Assembly (NCBI RefSeq): GCF_000621565.1
Contig: NZ_KK211305.1
Span: forward strand, 342,258 to 406,257
Direction: 5' to 3'
DNA length: 64,000 nucleotides
Origin: Butyrivibrio sp. LB2008
GTDB taxonomy: Bacteria > Bacillota > Clostridia > Lachnospirales > Lachnospiraceae
A program made the translations under genes and the position numbers. Shown here in pieces: positions 44,263 through 52,263 of this stretch. The notes below the pieces were generated by a model. The model had not been told where the DNA came from. It worked only from the letters and a program-made list of their open reading frames with translations, and ran no database searches. The stretch's first letter is position 1. Each line of letters opens with the position of its first letter.

Positions 44263-44748
44263 ATGATTAGAGAGATGAGATGTGAAGACTGGAACAGAGT
44301 TAAGGACATATACCGGCAGGCATTAGAAAGAGGGATTTCTACATTTAATACTCAGTGTCCATCCTTTGAAGAATGGGATGCATCACATTGTAAAGAATGC
44401 AGATATGTGTATGAGGAAAATGGCGTAGTATGTGGTTGGATTACTATTGCGCCTACATCAGGTAGATGTGTTTACAGAGGAGCTGTGGAAGTCAGTGTTT
44501 ATGTAGATGAAGCTTGGCAGAATAAAGGAATAGGAACAGCTCTTTTATCTCATTTATGTTCTGAAAGCGAAAAGAATGGTTATTGGAGTCTATATTCCGC
44601 TATTTTCTCTATAAATGAGAGCAGCATTAAATTACATGAAAAATGTGGCTTTAGAGTTATTGGCACTAGAGAAAAAATAGCAAAAGATAAATATGGAATT
44701 TGGCAAGATACAACATTAATGGAAAAAAGAAGCCGAAAGATAGTTTAA
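44263..44748 (+). CDS. GNAT N-acetyltransferase, ArsN/PPT-like
   Basis: A 161-residue GNAT enzyme. The N-terminal ALERGISTFNTQCPSFEEWD, the strand CVYRGAVEVSVYVD and the acetyl-CoA loop NKGIGTALLSHL, followed by INESSIKLHEKCGFRVIGTR and GIWQDTTLMEKRS, match the group containing phosphinothricin and arsinothricin acetyltransferases (ArsN1). Such enzymes acetylate the amino group of the toxic amino acid. Position between a Cys-rich MarR regulator and an ArsP-like permease supports an arsenic role, though a different small substrate remains possible. Confidence 0.85.
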   Translation: MIREMRCEDWNRVKDIYRQALERGISTFNTQCPSFEEWDASHCKECRYVYEENGVVCGWITIAPTSGRCVYRGAVEVSVYVDEAWQNKGIGTALLSHLCSESEKNGYWSLYSAIFSINESSIKLHEKCGFRVIGTREKIAKDKYGIWQDTTLMEKRSRKIV

Positions 44749-44857
44749 TGATTTTTCTTGTAATAAAAGTATTGTGATGTAAGGAGCAATATAGGCTAGA
44801 GTTGAGAGAAGATAATCAATGCTTCTGGGTATATTATCTTTAAATTAGGGAGACATA

Positions 44858-45868
44858 ATGGGAAAGATACTGAAATTTTTGCAAGATGAATTGTTAGGAA
44901 TGGAATGGTTAGCTACAAGCACCGGCAGATTTCTTACAATGATTGGAGTTGATATTGAAAGCAAGCTGGGAGGAAGCATACATTTTTTTGTCTATGACAC
45001 AATTAAGATTATGCTTTTGCTTTTTAGCTTGATTTCAATCTTTGGATATATTGATACGTATATTCCTCCTGAAAAGACGAGAGCTGTTTTAAACAAACTT
45101 AGCGGTTTATGGGCAAATGTTGTAGCTGCATTATTTGGTACTGTTACATCCTTTTGTTCCTGTTCATCTATTCCTATATTTATAGGTTTTACTAATGCAG
45201 GATTACCGGTGGGAGTAACATTCTCCTTTTTGATTTCTTCACCAATGGTTGATATTGCCTCATTTGTATTGTTAGCAAGCGTTTTTGGGTGGAAGGTTGC
45301 TGCCGTCTACATTGTTACAGGATTGATAATTGCAATCGTAGGTGGATGGATTATTGGAGCCCTTCATATGGAGAATGAGGTAGAAGAGTTCGTTAGAAAA
45401 AAGGCGAAATCTACTGAAGTTCAAACTATGAATCAAACCCAGATGGATAGAATAAAAATCGGGCTTGGAGAGGCTTTTAATACTATTAAGAACATTTGGA
45501 TTTTCATAATTATTGGAGTAGGTGTAGGAGCATTTATCCATAATTGGATTCCTCAAGAGTTGGTTGTAAGAATTCTTGGTAAGGGAAATCCATTTGCTGT
45601 ATTAATAGCGACTATATTAGGTGCACCTGTATATGCGGATATATTTCAGACCATTGCAATTGCAGAAGCTTTATTGGAAAAGGGAGCATATCTTGGAGTG
45701 ATTTTGGCATTTATGATGTCCATCACTACACTTTCTTTGCCATCATTGATAATGCTGAGAAAAATAGTAAAAGGAAAGTTATTTTTTGCCTTCCTAGCAA
45801 TATGCTTGGTGGGAATTATGATAGTGGGATACACGTTTAATATAATACAAAATATATTACTAATTTGA
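44858..45868 (+). CDS. ArsP/DUF318-family permease
   Basis: A 336-residue membrane protein with about eight helices. The family mark FGTVTSFCSCSSIPIFIGF (about residues 93-111) and the second-half repeat TILGAPVYADIFQTIAIAE are clear. Members include ArsP, an efflux permease for trivalent organoarsenicals; the CSC motif is thought to bind the substrate. GGGAGAC precedes the ATG. A 109-base gap separates it from the GNAT gene, and the thioredoxin-like gene follows after 10 bp. Substrate is inferred. Confidence 0.88.
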   Translation: MGKILKFLQDELLGMEWLATSTGRFLTMIGVDIESKLGGSIHFFVYDTIKIMLLLFSLISIFGYIDTYIPPEKTRAVLNKLSGLWANVVAALFGTVTSFCSCSSIPIFIGFTNAGLPVGVTFSFLISSPMVDIASFVLLASVFGWKVAAVYIVTGLIIAIVGGWIIGALHMENEVEEFVRKKAKSTEVQTMNQTQMDRIKIGLGEAFNTIKNIWIFIIIGVGVGAFIHNWIPQELVVRILGKGNPFAVLIATILGAPVYADIFQTIAIAEALLEKGAYLGVILAFMMSITTLSLPSLIMLRKIVKGKLFFAFLAICLVGIMIVGYTFNIIQNILLI

Positions 45869-45878
45869 GGATGGGGAA

Positions 45879-46202
45879 ATGAATTTATTTAATCTATGGA
45901 ACAAGCAAACAGAGAATGGTAGTAATGATAATGAATTTATAAATATTGTAGAGGGCTGCGAATTAAAGAATGTCACTGTTGTGGGAAGCAGCTGTTGCAA
46001 GAGCGGTTACAATTTATATGAGCAATTAAAAGAAATTATTAAAGAATCAAATGTTGCTGTAAAACTTACATACACGGACAGCATTGAATATGCAAGTGAA
46101 TATGGAATAATTAGTAAACCTGCTATTGTTATAGATGATACTGTCATTGCCTGCAATAATGGTGTTGATGAGAATAGATTAAAAGAATTGTTGGTTTGTT
46201 AA
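45879..46202 (+). CDS. Thioredoxin-like small protein
   Basis: A 107-residue protein with a thioredoxin-like fold of the redox-active disulfide protein 2 type: NVTVVGSSCCKSGYNLYEQL (about residues 31-50) places a Cys pair (CC rather than CxxC) at the helix start, and GIISKPAIVIDD (about 75-86) has the cis-proline. Small proteins of this kind accompany DUF318 permeases and may hand over or reduce the metalloid. It ends with a third Cys (LLVC). The ATG follows GAGGATGGGGAA. Confidence 0.85.
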   Translation: MNLFNLWNKQTENGSNDNEFINIVEGCELKNVTVVGSSCCKSGYNLYEQLKEIIKESNVAVKLTYTDSIEYASEYGIISKPAIVIDDTVIACNNGVDENRLKELLVC

Positions 46203-46225
46203 GGGTCTAAACACTCTAATTCTTT

Positions 46226-46307
46226 CCAAAATGTTGATGGAAGATACATAATTTCTCTCCAAAATGTTGATTTGAGTATATAATATACTTATCAAAATGT
46301 TGATGGA
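46226..46307 (+). repeat. Three direct repeats at 33-bp spacing over a promoter
   Basis: The unit CAAAATGTTGAT begins (with one preceding base C or T) at 46226, 46259 and 46292, exactly 33 bp apart, with GGA following in units 1 and 3. A -10 box TATAAT (46279-46284) lies between units 2 and 3, and unit 3 runs into the GGAG ribosome-binding site of the DUF4143 gene. The spacing equals about three helical turns, so proteins bound would lie on one face of the DNA. Confidence 0.85.
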
Positions 46308-46316
46308 GAAAAGATT

Positions 46317-47624
46317 ATGTTAAAAAGAAAGCTTACAAACCAGCTTGAAAACTGGGTTTCAACCAAAAATAAAAAGTGTTTGATTGTCCAAGGCGCAAGA
46401 CAAACAGGAAAAACTTTTGCTATTGAGAGATTTGCAGAGGCGAAATACGAGGAATTAGTGGAAATAAATTTTAAGCAGACTCCTTCTGCTGTTGAAATTT
46501 TTTCAGGAGATCTTACTGTTGAAACTATGGTGCTAGCATTACGCTTCCGGTTTCCAGACAAGAAAATTATACCAGGGAAGACATTGATTTTCTTAGATGA
46601 GATTCAGGAATGTGAAGAGGCGATTACATCGTTGAAGTTTTGGGCACTAGATAATCAATATGATGTAATGGCGTCAGGTTCTTTACTTGGAATAGATTAT
46701 AAAAGAGCCTCATCCTATCCCGTTGGGTATGTAGATTATCTAAGGATGTATGGGTTGGATTTTGAAGAGTTTCTGTGGAGTATAGGTTTATCAGAAACTG
46801 TAATTGGATCATTGCATTCATATTTGAAGACAATGAAACCAATACCTGATTCTGTTCACAAGCAGATGATGCAATATTACAGATTATATATCGCAACTGG
46901 AGGTATGCCTGAGGCAGTTCAAAAGTATATTGATACAAAAGATTTTAGAGATGTGGATTCTGTTCAAAAAAATCTGCTGCAGGGGTATCAATATGATATA
47001 GCTCACTATGCAACAGCGGAGGAAAAGGTTAAAGCTGAAAAGTGCTACTTAACTCTTGCAAAACAATTACTTGATAAAGAGAATCATAAATTTCAATATA
47101 AAGAAATAGAGCATGGTGCAAGGGCACAAAAGTATTATTCGAGTATTGAGTGGTTGCTTAGGGCTGACATGGTACAATTATGCAAATTGGTTACTGATGT
47201 TAAATATGATCTAGAAGATTATGCTAGAAATGACTTCTTTAGAGCGTATACAACAGATTTGTCGCTTTTAGTATCTATGAAAGACTTTTCATTGAAGCAG
47301 CATATTGTAGAAAACACACTATCTGGTAATACAAAGGGTGGATTATATGAATGCGCGGTAGCAGATGCACTTCATAAAAAAGGATATAATCTGTATTTCT
47401 ACAAAAATGAAACAACAAAGAAAGAATTGGATTTTATTATTCAAGTTGATGGTAAGGTTGTTCCTATAGAAGTTAAAAGTGGTAAGACTAAAGCCAATTC
47501 ACTAAGTTCAATTATCAAGAAGGAAAAGAACATACCTTATGCATATAAGTTCATGGATGGAAATATAGGCGTAAGCGAAGACGGTATCATTACAATGCCT
47601 TTATATATGGCAACATTTATATAA
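46317..47624 (+). CDS. DUF4143 / AAA ATPase, complete
   Basis: A 435-residue protein. Walker A is GARQTGKTFA (about residues 24-33), Walker B LIFLDEIQEC (about 88-97), then MPEAVQKYIDTKD and the DUF4143 region, and a C-terminal PD-(D/E)XK-like element (ELDFIIQVDGK...VPIEVKSG). It is a homologue of the truncated gene at the left edge, though clearly diverged. The family is common next to mobile or accessory DNA; the biochemical role is unsettled. Direct repeats over its promoter suggest tight, perhaps self-imposed, control. It ends before an H2 hairpin element. Confidence 0.92.
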   Translation: MLKRKLTNQLENWVSTKNKKCLIVQGARQTGKTFAIERFAEAKYEELVEINFKQTPSAVEIFSGDLTVETMVLALRFRFPDKKIIPGKTLIFLDEIQECEEAITSLKFWALDNQYDVMASGSLLGIDYKRASSYPVGYVDYLRMYGLDFEEFLWSIGLSETVIGSLHSYLKTMKPIPDSVHKQMMQYYRLYIATGGMPEAVQKYIDTKDFRDVDSVQKNLLQGYQYDIAHYATAEEKVKAEKCYLTLAKQLLDKENHKFQYKEIEHGARAQKYYSSIEWLLRADMVQLCKLVTDVKYDLEDYARNDFFRAYTTDLSLLVSMKDFSLKQHIVENTLSGNTKGGLYECAVADALHKKGYNLYFYKNETTKKELDFIIQVDGKVVPIEVKSGKTKANSLSSIIKKEKNIPYAYKFMDGNIGVSEDGIITMPLYMATFI

Positions 47625-47756
47625 TAGTATTATGCAAATGGACATATTGGAAAAAATGAAATTGGATGATCAAAGCTAAATAGGGTTATATTGATTGTAT
47701 CCTTGACAGCATGTGAATCCAAATTCTTTATGAATAGCATTAATTTTCCATAGCCA

Positions 47757-47992
47757 GATTGATTGCATAGAGCCTACAGGACCAATCTTCGCAGTATTTG
47801 CGTATTTTGCAACAATCATGAGTATAAAAAAAGAGGATTATTTATTCCGCTTTCGCTCCATCTGTTTGAGCCCGTCCACGGGCGAGTTTATGGAGCGAGG
47901 AATAAATAATCCTCTTTTTTTATGCCATGATTGTCAAAATACGCAACCCCTGCGAAGATTGGTCCTGTAGGCTCTATGCAACCAATCGTCCT
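47757..47992 (-). repeat. Dispersed hairpin element, family H2 copy 2
   Basis: A nearly symmetrical inverted repeat of about 236 bases. Outer arms share GATTG(GTT)GCATAGAGCCTACAGG and TTTTG(A/C)AACAATCATG-like blocks; inner arms are GAGGATTATTTATTCC (47833-47848) and GGAATAAATAATCCTC (47899-47914) with T and A runs outside, so termination is possible in both directions. The centre matches copy 1 (43407-43568) on the opposite strand with one difference. It lies between convergent genes (DUF4143 and a small acidic protein). About 130 bases between 47625 and 47756 hold nothing I can identify. Confidence 0.88.
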
Positions 47993-48054
47993 TATGGATT
48001 TATATGGTCGCATAATAAAACCCCATGGATATCAGATATCCGTGGGGCTAATTA

Positions 48055-48390
48055 TCATTTATCGTCTTCTTCACCAAAGAACTCATCCGCTGTATCGGAA
48101 TCAGTCTTTTCGGTAGTTCCGGTAGCATCAGTCGCAGTAGAGGCAGTGGGCTCTGCATCATCTTCGGCGGTCTTGATGTCTACATATTTTCTGGAACCGA
48201 ATCTGGATTCGGTTGTATCATCCAAATCCTCGTCGAAATCCTCGAACTCTTCAAAATCTTCGTCATCAAAACTGTCGGCAAGTTCAGCGTCTCTCTTACT
48301 TAAGTAATAATATACACCGGCAGCGGCTGCACCAACAGCAGCGCAGAATAAAATAAACTTTCCGAATCCATTTCCCTTGGACATAATCAT
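48055..48390 (-). CDS. Small membrane protein with acidic tail
   Basis: A 111-residue protein with one N-terminal membrane segment (FGKFILFCAAVGAAAAGVYY, about residues 9-28) and a strongly acidic cytoplasmic or external tail (SFDDEDFEEFEDFDEDLDD, then T/E/D-rich). No family recognised. AGGAGG is present; the start may be ATG 48390 or ATG 48384 two codons on. Its 3' end faces the H2 hairpin element. It stands alone. Confidence 0.75.
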   Translation of the reverse strand: MIMSKGNGFGKFILFCAAVGAAAAGVYYYLSKRDAELADSFDDEDFEEFEDFDEDLDDTTESRFGSRKYVDIKTAEDDAEPTASTATDATGTTEKTDSDTADEFFGEEDDK

Positions 48391-48555
48391 ACATCCTCCT
48401 ATCCAAACGTTGAATTAATTTTATAACAATTTTGAGATAAATAAAAGTCCGTTGTATTAAAAATTAATAAATAACGGTAAATCGTTTGAATTCATTTTTT
48501 TAAAATGATATATTTGAATCAGACTAAGGTGGTCAATCAGTGTCGGAGAATAACT

Positions 48556-49158
48556 ATGAATGAGCGATTTTTTGGACTGAAAAAAGAGAAGCAGGAAAGG
48601 GTGATAAACGCTGCACTCAAGGTATTTGCTGAGCATGGCTACTATCATTCGAGTACCGATGAGATCGTGAAGACTGCAAATATCAGTAAAGGCCTCTTGT
48701 TTCATTATTTCTCGAACAAGATAGGACTTTACGGTTTTTTGTATGATTATGCCACTAAAGTGGTGACGCTGGAGTTATCGACACATATTGATAAGAACGA
48801 GAACGGCTATTTTGAGATGTACAAGCAGATTCTAGCCGCTAAGGGAGCATCTGTAGTGCGTTTTCCGTATCTTTTTGCTTTTTTGAAAAAAGCTGATGAG
48901 GAAAAGGATGAATCGGCCGTGGAAGAGATACATGAACGCAGAGATAAGTATGCAAGAATAATGCAGGCTCTGAAGGAAAAGACGGACATTACGATTTTTT
49001 CCGGAGGAACGGATTATAATAAATTATGGGATGTGCTTGATTTTACGGTAGAAGGATTACTTGAGAGAAATATCAGGAACGGAAGCTTCAGAGCGGACTT
49101 GTTTATGGCTGAAGCTACTGAATATGTTGATATGATTCAAAAGATGGTGCTTACATAA
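48556..49158 (+). CDS. TetR-family transcriptional regulator
   Basis: A 200-residue regulator. The N-terminal helix-turn-helix covers about residues 12-55: VINAALKVFAEHGYYHSSTD then IVKTANISKGLLFHYFSNKI. The C-terminal ligand domain is helical and without close match. ATG 48556 follows CGGAGAATAA; upstream in-frame codons are not supported. The next gene, a PfkB kinase, begins 16 bp downstream, so they are probably co-transcribed. Ligand and targets are unknown. Confidence 0.9.
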   Translation: MNERFFGLKKEKQERVINAALKVFAEHGYYHSSTDEIVKTANISKGLLFHYFSNKIGLYGFLYDYATKVVTLELSTHIDKNENGYFEMYKQILAAKGASVVRFPYLFAFLKKADEEKDESAVEEIHERRDKYARIMQALKEKTDITIFSGGTDYNKLWDVLDFTVEGLLERNIRNGSFRADLFMAEATEYVDMIQKMVLT

Positions 49159-49173
49159 TAAGGAGGCTAAAAA

Positions 49174-50100
49174 ATGGGTAAATTTTTAGTGGCTGGTGTA
49201 ACACAGATTGAGACTATCGTCAGAGTTGATAAGATTCCTGTAAGTTTTGCGCCTATGACAAGCGCTATAGATTCGATCTATACCGCTATGGGCGGAGATG
49301 CATACAACGAGTCGCTTGCCCTTAAGTGGCTCGGCGATGATGTTATTTTCATGTCGATCGTCGGACGAAATCAGGACCTTGAGATGATCAATCCTCCCGA
49401 CAGGAAGATAACGCTGTCCACTGAATATATTATCCCACAGATGAATGATACGCCTACTGAAGTCGTTTTGTATGACAAAGAGAGAAGGCAGCAGATCTTT
49501 GAAGATATAAAAGATCTTCGTGATAATGCATATGACATGTCCATGGTTCCGCCAATCGCGGAGAGCTGTGACATGATCGTTCTGGCCAATGCAAATTTCT
49601 GCAGGCCGTTTGTTAAGGTTGCACAGGAGCATAATAAGCCTATCGCGGTTAATATCAGATATTACAACAAAGAAAAAGAAAAATATAACGCAGACTTTCT
49701 AGACTCCGCCAAAATCCTGTATTTCAGTGATGATACTTTGACGGAAGATCCTTATGATTTCATAGACAGAATGGCAAATACATACGGAACCGAGATAATA
49801 ATCCTTGGACAGGGCAGTGAGGGACTTATGCTTTATGATAAGTCTCAAAATCTCAGGATTCACTATAATACCGTGAAGACTAACGAGGTTGTTAATACCA
49901 TCGGTGCCGGTAATGCGCTTTTTGCCTGTTTTCTCCATTATTATCTGGAAACGGGAGACAGCGTAAATGCCATAAAGAATGCTCTTTTGTTTGCATCTTA
50001 CAAGATCGGATATATGGGAACATCGAATGGTTTCATGACTACAGATCAGCTTGAACAGTGGAGAAATCTGATCTGGGGAATCACGGATAAAAAATTCTGA
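49174..50100 (+). CDS. PfkB-family carbohydrate kinase
   Basis: A 308-residue ribokinase-like enzyme. The N-terminal substrate part contains AMGGDAYNESLALKWLG (about residues 38-54), and the catalytic anion hole is NTIGAGNALFACFLHY (about 246-261), where the usual DTxGAGD has Asn in place of both Asp residues (N-TIGAG-N). The catalytic base is thus missing or substituted, so activity may be reduced or different. AAGGAGG precedes the ATG. Candidate substrates are a sugar or nucleoside; TetR upstream and MalQ downstream hint at carbohydrate metabolism. Confidence 0.82.
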   Translation: MGKFLVAGVTQIETIVRVDKIPVSFAPMTSAIDSIYTAMGGDAYNESLALKWLGDDVIFMSIVGRNQDLEMINPPDRKITLSTEYIIPQMNDTPTEVVLYDKERRQQIFEDIKDLRDNAYDMSMVPPIAESCDMIVLANANFCRPFVKVAQEHNKPIAVNIRYYNKEKEKYNADFLDSAKILYFSDDTLTEDPYDFIDRMANTYGTEIIILGQGSEGLMLYDKSQNLRIHYNTVKTNEVVNTIGAGNALFACFLHYYLETGDSVNAIKNALLFASYKIGYMGTSNGFMTTDQLEQWRNLIWGITDKKF

Positions 50101-50118
50101 TGAAAATTGGCTTGGTTG

Positions 50119-50151
50119 ATGCATTCTTGAACTTTATGTTCAAGAATGCAT
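50119..50151 (+). terminator. Stem-loop between PfkB kinase and malQ
   Basis: A perfect 14-bp stem (ATGCATTCTTGAAC / GTTCAAGAATGCAT) with loop TTTAT, followed by GAGTTTTG. Strong pairing but a short T run, so it is a probable terminator or a partial one. Confidence 0.65.
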
Positions 50152-50200
50152 GAGTTTTGAATTATCCGGGAAACAGCCGGATTACGATAAGGGGATTTAT

Positions 50201-51724
50201 ATGAAAAAGAGTGATAATGTACCGAAAAGAGCGTGTGGAGTTCTGCTTCCTGTTTTTTCCCTGCCGTCGGACTATGGGATTGGAGCGTTTTCAAAAGAGG
50301 CGTATGCTTTCGTTGATTTCCTAAAGAAGGCCGGGCAGAAATACTGGCAGATACTTCCTCTTGGACCGACAGGTTATGGAGATTCGCCTTATCAGTCATT
50401 TTCTACATTTGCAGGAAATCCTTACCTGATAGATCCTGAGTTTTTTGTGGAAAAAGGTCTTTTGGAAAAGGAAGATCTTGAGGTATTAAAGAGCGACGAG
50501 CCTTCTGACAAAGTCGATTATAAGATGATAGAAGCGCATAAATATGAGCTAATTCGCAAGGCATTCGGAAATATCGAAAAAATACCGGAAGCATCGAAGG
50601 TGCAGGATGAGTTTGAGAAGTTCAAGAAGTTCAATGGAAAGAAGTGGCTCTTTGACTACGCGCTGTTTATGGCGCTTAAAGACATGTATGGCGGAAGGTC
50701 TTGGAATACTTGGGATGAAGATATAAGACTAAGGAAAAAAAGTGCAATGGCGCTGTACCGTGAGAAACTTTCCGGAGAGATTGATTTTTACTGCTTTGTT
50801 CAGTTTATATTCTATGTGCAGTGGAATACGCTCAAGAATTATGCGAATAAGAACGGGATAGAGATTATCGGCGACATACCGATATATGTCGCTTTTGACA
50901 GCTCGGATACGTGGGCCAATCCCGAACTTTTCCTTCTTGATAAAGATAATGTTCCAATAGAGGTTGCGGGATGTCCGCCCGATGCGTTCAGTAAAACAGG
51001 TCAGCTTTGGGGAAATCCGCTCTACAGATGGGACTACCACAAGCAGACAGGCTACAAGTGGTGGCTTGAGAGAATAGGGCACTGTTACAAGCTCTATGAT
51101 GTACTCAGAATCGATCATTTCCGCGGATTTGACGAGTTTTATGCCATCCCGTACGGAAACCCCACGGCTGAGATCGGAAAGTGGAGAAAAGGCCCCGGAT
51201 ATGCTCTTTTTGATGCGGTGAAAAAAGAATTCGGAGATGTGAAGGTCATCGCGGAAGATCTGGGATTTCTTACCCCTTCGGTTTTAAAGCTTGTTAAAAA
51301 GACGGGATATCCCGGAATGAAGGTACTTCAGTTTGCTTTTGATGCGAAAGGAGACAGTGAGTATCTTCCTCACAATTACAGCAGCAACTGCGTTGTTTAT
51401 ACGGGAACTCACGACAATGATACGACAAGAGGTTGGTACAAGACATTAAAAAGAGATGACAAGAAATTTACAAGAGACTATCTTGGCGTTAGCGGCGGAA
51501 AGCAGGTTGTGAGTGCGCTTATACGCGCAGCATTCTCAAGTGTTGCCGATACGGCTATAATCCCAATGCAGGACTATCTTGAACTTGACGAGAGTGCAAG
51601 GATAAATATTCCGTCCACGCTTGGTGGAAACTGGCAGTGGAAGATGGAAGGCGATGAGCTTACGGATGAGCTCTGCAACAGAATGTATGGCTATGCCAAA
51701 ATATACGGAAGAATTGTAAAGTGA
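50201..51724 (+). CDS. malQ: 4-alpha-glucanotransferase (GH77, amylomaltase)
   Basis: A 507-residue GH77 enzyme. Motifs include ACGVLLPVFSLPSDYGIG (N-terminus), LGPTGYGDSPYQSFSTFAGN, the catalytic nucleophile region DVLRIDHFRGFDEFY, the acid/base region VIAEDLGFLTP and YTGTHDNDTTRGW. It transfers alpha-1,4-glucan segments between maltodextrins in the cytoplasm, linked to glycogen and starch use. AAGGGG lies before ATG 50201; an earlier in-frame ATG sits in the preceding hairpin. Tail-to-tail with an IS110 element. Confidence 0.96.
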   Translation: MKKSDNVPKRACGVLLPVFSLPSDYGIGAFSKEAYAFVDFLKKAGQKYWQILPLGPTGYGDSPYQSFSTFAGNPYLIDPEFFVEKGLLEKEDLEVLKSDEPSDKVDYKMIEAHKYELIRKAFGNIEKIPEASKVQDEFEKFKKFNGKKWLFDYALFMALKDMYGGRSWNTWDEDIRLRKKSAMALYREKLSGEIDFYCFVQFIFYVQWNTLKNYANKNGIEIIGDIPIYVAFDSSDTWANPELFLLDKDNVPIEVAGCPPDAFSKTGQLWGNPLYRWDYHKQTGYKWWLERIGHCYKLYDVLRIDHFRGFDEFYAIPYGNPTAEIGKWRKGPGYALFDAVKKEFGDVKVIAEDLGFLTPSVLKLVKKTGYPGMKVLQFAFDAKGDSEYLPHNYSSNCVVYTGTHDNDTTRGWYKTLKRDDKKFTRDYLGVSGGKQVVSALIRAAFSSVADTAIIPMQDYLELDESARINIPSTLGGNWQWKMEGDELTDELCNRMYGYAKIYGRIVK

Positions 51725-51735
51725 GTGAAAAGAAC

Positions 51736-51820
51736 AAAGAGTCGCTCGCGACTCTTTCGCGCGCGAGCGGTATTGCGAAGCAATAAATTACCTTTCCGCG
51801 AGCTGCGCATCCTGCGGAGC
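51736..51820 (+). terminator. Hairpin cluster downstream of malQ
   Basis: Two stem-loops follow malQ: AAAGAGTCGC/GCGACTCTTT (51736-51757, two-base loop) and GCTGCGCA/TGCGGAGC (51802-51820, one mismatch) followed by ATTTTTATA. The second looks like the true terminator. Between them lies CG-rich sequence (CGCGCGCGAG) unlike its surroundings. Confidence 0.65.
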
Positions 51821-51959
51821 ATTTTTATATCATAGGAAAGCAATTTCCTCTCCAATTAATCAAGTGTTTTTTGTGTAAATTCCTAGTTTTTTTTCATTCT
51901 CAGATTGAGTGATTGCTTGGTTATGGACTAATCCTTGCCTAAATTGACGGATATATAGG

Positions 51960-52262
51960 TATTTATGGGTACTCCAAATAAAACGTCTTTTGATTACGAT
52001 TTAAATGGCCTCGATGCATACCCATCCCTATATGGCAGCTCACCTCTCATGTCCAACAGGATCATCCTCTATCGGAGTCCTCACTTCCTTCGTTCTGCCT
52101 ATCCATAACCAGGGCGCCAGCTCAGCTATGTCTCAGGATCTTTGTCCTCCGGAAATTTATTCCTGCTGGCTACCAGCTCACTCTTTGTAACTTACTGAAC
52201 CAAAACACTCCTTACTACAGCACCTACCGGTGGACGCTTCCTGTAGTACCATGGATTATTGG
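51960..52262 (-). ncRNA. Structured non-coding flank of IS110 (possible bridge RNA)
   Basis: About 300 bases downstream of the transposase stop, on its strand, contain no credible gene but several stem-loops. The clearest is TACTACAG/CTGTAGTA (52213-52248), enclosing a CACC/GGTG helix and an unpaired GACGCTTC. IS110 elements encode a bridge RNA in a non-coding end, downstream of the transposase in the IS1111 branch. Length and position fit, but loops that match target and donor ends cannot be verified here. An open frame on the plus strand (52005-52190) is not considered a gene. Confidence 0.35.
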
Positions 52263-52263
52263 A

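Noticed and set aside
46226..46307. Repeats at regular spacing considered as a CRISPR array
   Set aside because: Only about 12-16 bases repeat, three units, with promoter and ribosome-binding site in the spacers; no cas genes nearby.
52005..52190. 61-codon plus-strand ORF in the IS110 flank
   Set aside because: No ribosome-binding site, no recognisable protein; the region looks like structured non-coding IS sequence.
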